Assembly: GCF_022601675.1 (NCBI RefSeq) | Contig: NZ_JAKVIL010000006.1 | Coordinates: forward strand, 186,001 to 250,000 | DNA: 64,000 bases | Direction: 5' to 3' | Source: Ancylobacter gelatini | Lineage (GTDB): Bacteria > Pseudomonadota > Alphaproteobacteria > Rhizobiales > Xanthobacteraceae | Part shown: positions 59,501 through 64,000 of the stretch, one piece after another | Layout: each line of letters opens with the position of its first letter | Numbering within the stretch: position 1 is the first letter of the stretch | Translations under genes and position numbers: made by a program | The notes under the pieces: model-generated | Seen by the model: only the letters and a program-made list of their open reading frames with translations | What the model was told of the DNA's origin: nothing | Database searches by the model: none

Positions 59501-61716
59501 ACCGGCTTGCCGGCGGCCTCCGATGCCATCCGCGCCAGCGAGCGCACTGAACGCTGAAGCGGGTGCAGGTTGTCGAAGAAGGCGGTGTAGGCGCGCCCCA
59601 CCTCATCCGCGATCGTCGTGCCGAGACCATAGCGCCGCATGCTGTCAGTACGCTTGCGCCACCAGCCCGGCCGGCGGGAGCTGACAATGGTGGACTGCAC
59701 GGCCCGACCGCTCGGCAGAGCGATCCACTCGCCATAGGCCGTGCGGATCTCCTCGAGGAGCGGCGGCAGCTCCGGCGCATTCCGCTTCAGGAAGGCATTG
59801 AATGCCGCCGAGAACCGCGGCGCATCCTTTGCGGCCTTCGCCGGATTGGTGAAGGACAGGCGAAACCATTCGGCAAAGCCCTCCTCGAGGCGATGCGCCG
59901 GCTTCGCTCCGACATAGGCCATCGGCTCAAGCTCGCCGGCATGGCGCTTCATGATCGGCAGGAGATCGGCTGGACCATTACCCTTCAGGCCACCGAAGCG
60001 GGCCTGCACGGCGTGGCCGACTTCATGGGCGAAGGTCTGAAAATCGTCCTGTCGGCGCACACGGAGCGCACCATTGCTGAAATCATAGGTGCCTTCGGCG
60101 CCCCGCAACTTCATGCGCCCCTGACGAACAGCCGCCACCTCGATGGCGTCGCGCAGTTTGCGCGAGATGTCCCGCAGGCGCGTGAAGGTTGGAGTGTCAT
60201 CCGGCGCCGCCGCGATGCCACCGGCAGGCCGCTGCGCCGAGACCCGCACCGCACCGCGCGACGCGCGGAGATCCTCGCGGACATCGCCTGCGCCTTCACG
60301 GCGCGCCAGCACATCACCCCCCTCGTCCGCCAGCCGATCCGGTGCTACATTGGCGGCCGTCGGCGAGGGAGAGGACGTGTCCCCCTGGAGACTGTCGGAG
60401 CGCTCCGTACTACCTTCGACACGCCGGCGACGTCCCTGCGGCTGGGAAGCCGGATCATAGGCAGTCAGCAGCCAGCTTTTCGTCTCGCCATCCAGATCAA
60501 GCCGCACGGCCGCCTTCGTTCGCGGGCTGGTATAACGGATGCGATTTGGCGAGACGCTTTCGATCTCCATCTCCGCGATCCGCGCAGGTAGGTCACCCAA
60601 CACCTCGGGGTGCTTTCCGGCGATATGGGCGAGCCCCATATCCTCATTGCCATAAAACACATCCACCACCCGCCCGTCGGGAAAGGTCAGCGCGCCCCGC
60701 GCATCTCCCGCCTTCAGCTCGCTCAACCGGGCGACCGCCTCGGGCCAGCGCCCCTCATAGCCGGTGAGCACCGGGCCAAGCTCGTCATCGATACTGACAA
60801 CATCATCAAGCCGGCCTGCCAACGCCGCCTCACGGGCCACCGCCGTTTCAAGGTCCGGCGCTTCCCCGATCCAGCGCGCGGCCTCGCGCGCCACGGGCGC
60901 TCCTTCCGGCGACAGCCGAGCGGCCAGGGCGTCCAGATCATCCGGAACCGGCGGCACATCGCGTGAGGCCAGCACGCCTTCCGGTGCCTGCCCTGTGACA
61001 CGCGCCTCCGCCTCAGATTGGAGGCGCTCGCCGATGGCGGCGGCTGGCGACGCCGGCTGCCTGGCCTGAGACGCCTCAGGCCGAACCATGATCTGAAGCG
61101 GTGCGTCAGACACCGGCGCCGGAGCCGCCGGCACGGGATCCGCCGTCACCTCTGCGCCGCCGGCGGCCGGGCGCCGGGCGATCACACCCGCGACGCCGCC
61201 GAACGCGCCGCCGGCGGCCGCGCCGAGCGCCGTGGAAATGGCGAGTTGAGAGGCGCTGAAGGCGTCGCGGCGATCGCTGGCGATCTCCAGGCCCTGAATG
61301 CCGCTATCGATCACCGCATTGGTGACCGCAGCATCGGTTGCGCCGGCGAACACCCGCGCGGCGACGCTGGTGCCTGATCGCCCCATCGCCTGCAAGGCGC
61401 GCGCACCAAGCCCGATCGGGACGTAGTTCTCGAGGCCCGTCAGCGTGCCGGCGAATTGGCCGCCGAGTGCGGCAATTCCTTCGTCCCAGCTCTGCCACCC
61501 CGGCAGGCTTTCATAATAGGCATCGAACGCTTGGCGGCCGGTCTCAGCCTCGGAGTGCAGCGCATCGCGTGTCGCTCCGAGCAAGGTCCCATAGCGGACC
61601 GCCGCCTCGAAATTGGCAGCGAACCGCTCCGAGAAGGACGGCGCCGGCCCGCCGGTGAGCGTGTCGGCGCCGGTCTGCGCCGCGTCGAAAACGGTGGTGT
61701 CGAGATCATCGCTCAC
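56581..61716 (-). CDS. Giant phage polyvalent protein (RNase-like domain, zinc-peptidase motif, LPD38-like region)
   Basis: A 1711-residue protein, probably carried in the virion and injected. The first 190 residues are helical (ENYVPIGLGARALQAM... AGGAFGGVAGV). Around 325-425 is a Barnase/EndoU/ColE5-RelE-like nuclease core (VVDVFYGNEDMGLAHIAGKHPEVLGDL and SPRTKAAVRLDL). Around 565 is HEVGH (metallopeptidase) with EEGFAEWF near 613 as a possible third ligand. The C-terminal half includes an LPD38-like region (FGRRGSQMAAMSRLVPFLNASLQGFDKV near 1245). Starts at GTG 61716, overlapping the upstream stop. Domain names rest on recalled patterns. Confidence 0.82.
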   Translation of the reverse strand: MSDDLDTTVFDAAQTGADTLTGGPAPSFSERFAANFEAAVRYGTLLGATRDALHSEAETGRQAFDAYYESLPGWQSWDEGIAALGGQFAGTLTGLENYVPIGLGARALQAMGRSGTSVAARVFAGATDAAVTNAVIDSGIQGLEIASDRRDAFSASQLAISTALGAAAGGAFGGVAGVIARRPAAGGAEVTADPVPAAPAPVSDAPLQIMVRPEASQARQPASPAAAIGERLQSEAEARVTGQAPEGVLASRDVPPVPDDLDALAARLSPEGAPVAREAARWIGEAPDLETAVAREAALAGRLDDVVSIDDELGPVLTGYEGRWPEAVARLSELKAGDARGALTFPDGRVVDVFYGNEDMGLAHIAGKHPEVLGDLPARIAEMEIESVSPNRIRYTSPRTKAAVRLDLDGETKSWLLTAYDPASQPQGRRRRVEGSTERSDSLQGDTSSPSPTAANVAPDRLADEGGDVLARREGAGDVREDLRASRGAVRVSAQRPAGGIAAAPDDTPTFTRLRDISRKLRDAIEVAAVRQGRMKLRGAEGTYDFSNGALRVRRQDDFQTFAHEVGHAVQARFGGLKGNGPADLLPIMKRHAGELEPMAYVGAKPAHRLEEGFAEWFRLSFTNPAKAAKDAPRFSAAFNAFLKRNAPELPPLLEEIRTAYGEWIALPSGRAVQSTIVSSRRPGWWRKRTDSMRRYGLGTTIADEVGRAYTAFFDNLHPLQRSVRSLARMASEAAGKPVDLKVIDDPYKLARLSRNAHGAGHMDIMHGVVPYRGANPASPALRDAIIEAMGAPNAAGRWDDGKAVEFGAYLWSRRALGEWDRFRAGEIPNPPDKLSHGDHALHVQEAEAANPQFATAAEKVHAWALALWDKKLHSGLITPEQHAQGLMIRDYVPGLRAFDYDGDPAGAGGRGGGDARSSIVKRFQGSTRDVINPVESLMTDAYETAAAIAHNDVMKSLDRLALRAGHGGAAIAERIPAKEMRMLLVDPLEAIEAAGRQGGMAGPDVIAIRDMVESLLGDEKARIFRPAVINTKGETIVFFRDGGELRALRLADRDFGLDIYRALTSMSAPEKNLWLDLASVSSSTLRAGITSDPAFILANLIRDQAMASIFYGAPFKRLTGTFRGMADELMGREAARRYNGAGGIMGGQEVAALRDASVERDLSALKRKGWLAQRFKHSDPVKWVKGVAEVAEISETGMRLGLYKSFYDEASKRGLADWEAMMEAAWRARDHMDFGRRGSQMAAMSRLVPFLNASLQGFDKVTREMIAPFFGDAVTAGEAAARGTAVKAWARLATLTVAGLGLHALMSRNEDYREVSNTTRATHWMVKTGQYWTAIPKPFEMAVVLNAAEAIWDAFAESDPLATSRYLDGLFNVIAPPNLFEGLPGLKFYYEQKTNTDMFTGRPIVPEAVEGMETWLQYTAATSELGKLIGSAIGVAPVMVDQFITSQFGTVGRSVMALSDMATGDKPSQGWDEVFITRRFVKMASRGSTSSRQFWDMVSGRTGELEGKAKSYRALSDAGDDVGAADYLATLDANQRAYVTVSMMPIGAQRLHPLIRARGAVQAIGFVRRAIASNAVRNADDEMIEIPSRVRGAADDILADLAMVEARNALIAVGTEGWAPVRPMPTDGYIRELEAVSPELKAVLASRYNKAKVWPRELVERMWPELRQRLKDEGSDAMFKDLEAEAKAAGVELDGDRPARRAKPTVPALN

Positions 61717-64000
61717 GGTGCGGGGCTCCAGCTTTCACCGTCATCGGGAGCCGGCGCCGCCGACCGCTGCATGTCGAGATAGAACTGCGCCCAGCCCGCG
61801 CCGAACCGGGCGTCAAAGGTCGGGCCCAATGCCGGGTTGTCGATCAACTGCCGGATGGACTGATAGCTCGGCACTTCCTTGAAGGCTGCCGGCCTGCCCG
61901 GCGCCTGCGCCGTGGCGGCCGCGTCAGCCCGGGCGGCATCATCCACGGCCGGATTGACCGTGACCGGCTGGCCCACGCCGGCACGGCGCAGCACCGCCGC
62001 CGCAGTCGCAGACGCCTCGCGCTCGGAACCGGCCGACCGCAGCACTTGAGCAAGCACTTCGTCGGCCTGGTCGCCATAGCGCTCGACAACCTGCCGGCCT
62101 ACATCGAGGGCGGCACGGTCAGGGTTCGGTGCGCGGGTGATGTCGAGCGCGATGGCCTGCGCTTCTCGCTTCGTGAGTGGCTGGCGCGCGAGGTCTGGAA
62201 TGCCCAGCTGCGACTGGGCATCCATGCGCAGCGCCGCGAGATCGCGATATGAGCTGGGATTGTTCGGGTTGAGCGCATCCTTAGCCGCGCGAACCGCGTC
62301 GAACGCCTCATCGACGGCTGCCGCCGGATCCGTGCGCCGGCGATCGAGCAGGCTCTTGGCCCTCTTGCGGGCGTCATCGCGCACCTTCGCGGCGCCGGCG
62401 AACTCCACATCCCCCGGGCGCGGTTCGAGCTCGGCAAGCCGCGCTTCGATTTCACCCTCCGGCAACACGCCGAAATCCGCCGTTGCCTGATAAAGCGTTC
62501 GTGCCTGCTGGCGATCATCCGCCCATTTCACCGCGGCGGGCGCGCCGAGGATCTGACGCACGTCGTCGAACTCAAGCTCGCGACCACCGACGAGCACCGG
62601 CGCGCCGGTTTCACGCAGGCTGGCGACATCCGCCCGGATCGCTGAAGTAAGCTCGAGGCGCCCCTGCGCCGAACTGCGCCGTTCGATGTTGCGCTCGTTG
62701 CGCGCCTTGCCAATCAGCTCATTCTGGAGCCCGTAGACCGTGCTGTAGTCCAACGCCGCCAGTGGGCCTTTCTTCTCCCCCCAGGCGGCCGTCAGGCCAG
62801 AGGCGAACTGCTCCTTCGCTGCAAGATCCGGCAATTGCTCGAAGGCGCCACGCACCCGCGCGCGTGCCGCCACGTCCATCAATTCGCGCCGCCGCCGCAT
62901 CGCCTCCGCTGGCGCGATGCTGCCGGATGCTGCCTGCCCATCGATAATCGCGCTATTGCGCCGAATTTCGCGCTCGAGCTCCGCATCGCCTTCGGGAGAG
63001 CTGGCAAGCACGAAGGCGCGGCGCTCTAGATCCCCCTTCGCCGCCTCATGCTGTTCATCGGCCGCCGCCGACATGTCGGCGCGCTGGCGGGCAATCGCGC
63101 GTTTTTCGATCTGCTGGCTATAGGTCAGGGCGCGACTGGTGAACTGGCGTTCCGCCGCCTCACGGATCTCGGGATCGGCGAGGTTGGGATCCTTGAACAG
63201 CGCCTCGCGAGCGTCGTTCAATGCCGCGGAGAAGCCGTTGGGATCATCCTGGTGCTGATCGAACGCACTGGTCAGAGCTGCGTCGACGCCGGCGGCGAAC
63301 CGCCAGGAGAAAGCTCGCTCCGCCGCCGCATCGTAAGCCTCGCCGGCAATGGTGCCGTCGCGGCGCAGCGCCATGCGCGGCGCCGACGCAGATGCCGGCA
63401 TCGCTCTCGCCGCCGGCTCGCCGAACATGGTGCGCAGCGCCGGCTGCGCCCAGGGCGGCGCCTGGTCGACGGAATGGCCGGCATAGGCATTGCCTGCCGA
63501 GCCCCATACCGCCGGGTTTTCACGCGCATCGACATGAAGGGAATTGCCGCTTTTGTAGATGCCCACGCCCCGCGCGCCGCTGGCGACAGCGGCCGAAAGC
63601 AGCGCTGCCTTCTGATCGTCGCTATAGCCGGAGATATCGATATCCAGCGCCTCGCCATGCAGGTGCTGCGAGCCACGCGCCCCGCCGACGGCGGCGTTCC
63701 GCGCGGGATTGCGATACCCGGATGTCACGCGCAGTTCCGGCACCACGCCGGCGCCCGTGATCCCGTCGAGCAGTGCACGCGCGCCACCGGAAAGCCCATC
63801 GAGATCCGCCGAGGTGCCGGCGACGCGCGACGGCGGGGCCGGCGACGCCACCTCAGGCACATGGGCGGCGCCGGCCGCAGCACCAGCCGCAAGGCCGGCC
63901 GCCTCGCCTTCGCGAGCGGCGGCCCGGTCTGCCATGCGGCCAAGCTGCTCGCCCAGGCCGTTGAATACCGACGCGACCGCAGCACCCGCCACACCGGATA
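61713..64000 (-). CDS. Phage ejection-type protein with M15 peptidase domain (N-terminus cut by window)
   Basis: At least 759 residues. The frame is open to the right edge, so the true start lies outside or at GTG 63992. An Ala-rich helix opens the visible part. Residues 85-160 form an M15-type (VanY/D-Ala-D-Ala carboxypeptidase) domain: VTSGYRNPARNAAVGG, SQHLHGEALDIDI with zinc His and Asp, and SLHVDARENP with the last His. The remaining 600 residues are helical, with repeated Arg/Glu coiled-coil-like stretches. Injected virion proteins of podoviruses often carry such murein-degrading domains to help DNA cross the wall. Confidence 0.8.
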   Translation of the reverse strand, partial: SGVAGAAVASVFNGLGEQLGRMADRAAAREGEAAGLAAGAAAGAAHVPEVASPAPPSRVAGTSADLDGLSGGARALLDGITGAGVVPELRVTSGYRNPARNAAVGGARGSQHLHGEALDIDISGYSDDQKAALLSAAVASGARGVGIYKSGNSLHVDARENPAVWGSAGNAYAGHSVDQAPPWAQPALRTMFGEPAARAMPASASAPRMALRRDGTIAGEAYDAAAERAFSWRFAAGVDAALTSAFDQHQDDPNGFSAALNDAREALFKDPNLADPEIREAAERQFTSRALTYSQQIEKRAIARQRADMSAAADEQHEAAKGDLERRAFVLASSPEGDAELEREIRRNSAIIDGQAASGSIAPAEAMRRRRELMDVAARARVRGAFEQLPDLAAKEQFASGLTAAWGEKKGPLAALDYSTVYGLQNELIGKARNERNIERRSSAQGRLELTSAIRADVASLRETGAPVLVGGRELEFDDVRQILGAPAAVKWADDRQQARTLYQATADFGVLPEGEIEARLAELEPRPGDVEFAGAAKVRDDARKRAKSLLDRRRTDPAAAVDEAFDAVRAAKDALNPNNPSSYRDLAALRMDAQSQLGIPDLARQPLTKREAQAIALDITRAPNPDRAALDVGRQVVERYGDQADEVLAQVLRSAGSEREASATAAAVLRRAGVGQPVTVNPAVDDAARADAAATAQAPGRPAAFKEVPSYQSIRQLIDNPALGPTFDARFGAGWAQFYLDMQRSAAPAPDDGESWSPAP

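Larger units (their letters stand above)
51938..64000 (-). mobile_element. Podovirus-like prophage, late/virion and lysis region (partial)
   Basis: At least 12 kb of tightly packed leftward genes with ATGA/GTGA overlaps: ejection protein with M15 domain, giant polyvalent protein, T7-type tail fibre with esterase-like end, lectin-fold protein, endolysin, and small membrane proteins. Head, terminase, portal, replication and integrase genes are not seen and presumably lie beyond the right edge. The order (internal virion proteins, then tail fibre, then lysis) fits a T7-like morphogenesis module. It could be complete or defective; all visible frames are intact. Confidence 0.88.

Overview
The window is 64 kb of GC-rich chromosome from an alphaproteobacterium, most likely a member of the Hyphomicrobiales close to Xanthobacteraceae (Ancylobacter, Starkeya or Xanthobacter type). 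Evidence is indirect: a MucR/Ros zinc-finger regulator, a tRNA-His of the alphaproteobacterial type (no encoded G-1, A73), an alphaproteobacterial uracil-DNA glycosylase variant, a MeaB GTPase, an Alph_Pro_TM protein and REP-like palindromes. Genus assignment is inference.

About 1-51.6 kb is ordinary host chromosome made of short operons on both strands. From left to right: the 3' end of groEL followed by a 77-bp tandem repeat; dienelactone hydrolase, MarC, RNase HII, uracil-DNA glycosylase and ETF-ubiquinone oxidoreductase; a Pho-box-preceded phnCDE transporter (7.4-10.4 kb); an SbmA/YddA-like ABC exporter; a TPP-riboswitch-controlled thiamine-precursor binding protein with a YcaQ-like protein and a ThiX-like permease (13.1-16.3 kb); a universal stress protein behind an FNR/FixK-like site; an MFS pump; a TsdA-like dihaem cytochrome c; tRNA-His; the AtzG-AtzE amidase pair; a TSUP anion exporter with its Alph_Pro_TM partner; a sorbosone-type dehydrogenase with a cytochrome c; pyroglutamyl peptidase, a receiver-only response regulator and MeaB.

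From 28 to 51.6 kb: CsbD, a branched-chain aminotransferase with an M20 peptidase, a HerA-like ATPase, folP-folK (no folB between them), small secreted proteins, a CorA/ZntB transporter, aquaporin Z, superoxide dismutase, oligopeptidase B with MsrB, a regulatory cluster (MucR, a DnaA-domain-IV-like protein, a DUF6456 protein), SufE, dCTP deaminase, a WcbI-type enzyme, a GntR/FCD regulator, a YcgN cysteine-cluster protein, a class A penicillin-binding protein and a DUF1214-DUF1254 membrane pair.

From about 51.9 kb to the right edge the DNA is the late region of a podovirus-like prophage, read entirely leftward. In transcription order it encodes an ejection-type protein with an M15 peptidase domain (cut by the window edge), a 1711-residue polyvalent protein with a predicted RNase-like domain, an HEVGH metallopeptidase motif and an LPD38-like region, a T7-type tail fibre with a C-terminal SGNH-esterase-like domain, a lectin-fold protein, a lambda-R-like endolysin with a C-terminal membrane segment, and small membrane proteins that probably include the holin. 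Most genes overlap by ATGA or GTGA. The two gaps carry the same 33-bp element, a candidate phage promoter. This prophage block is the most unusual part of the window.
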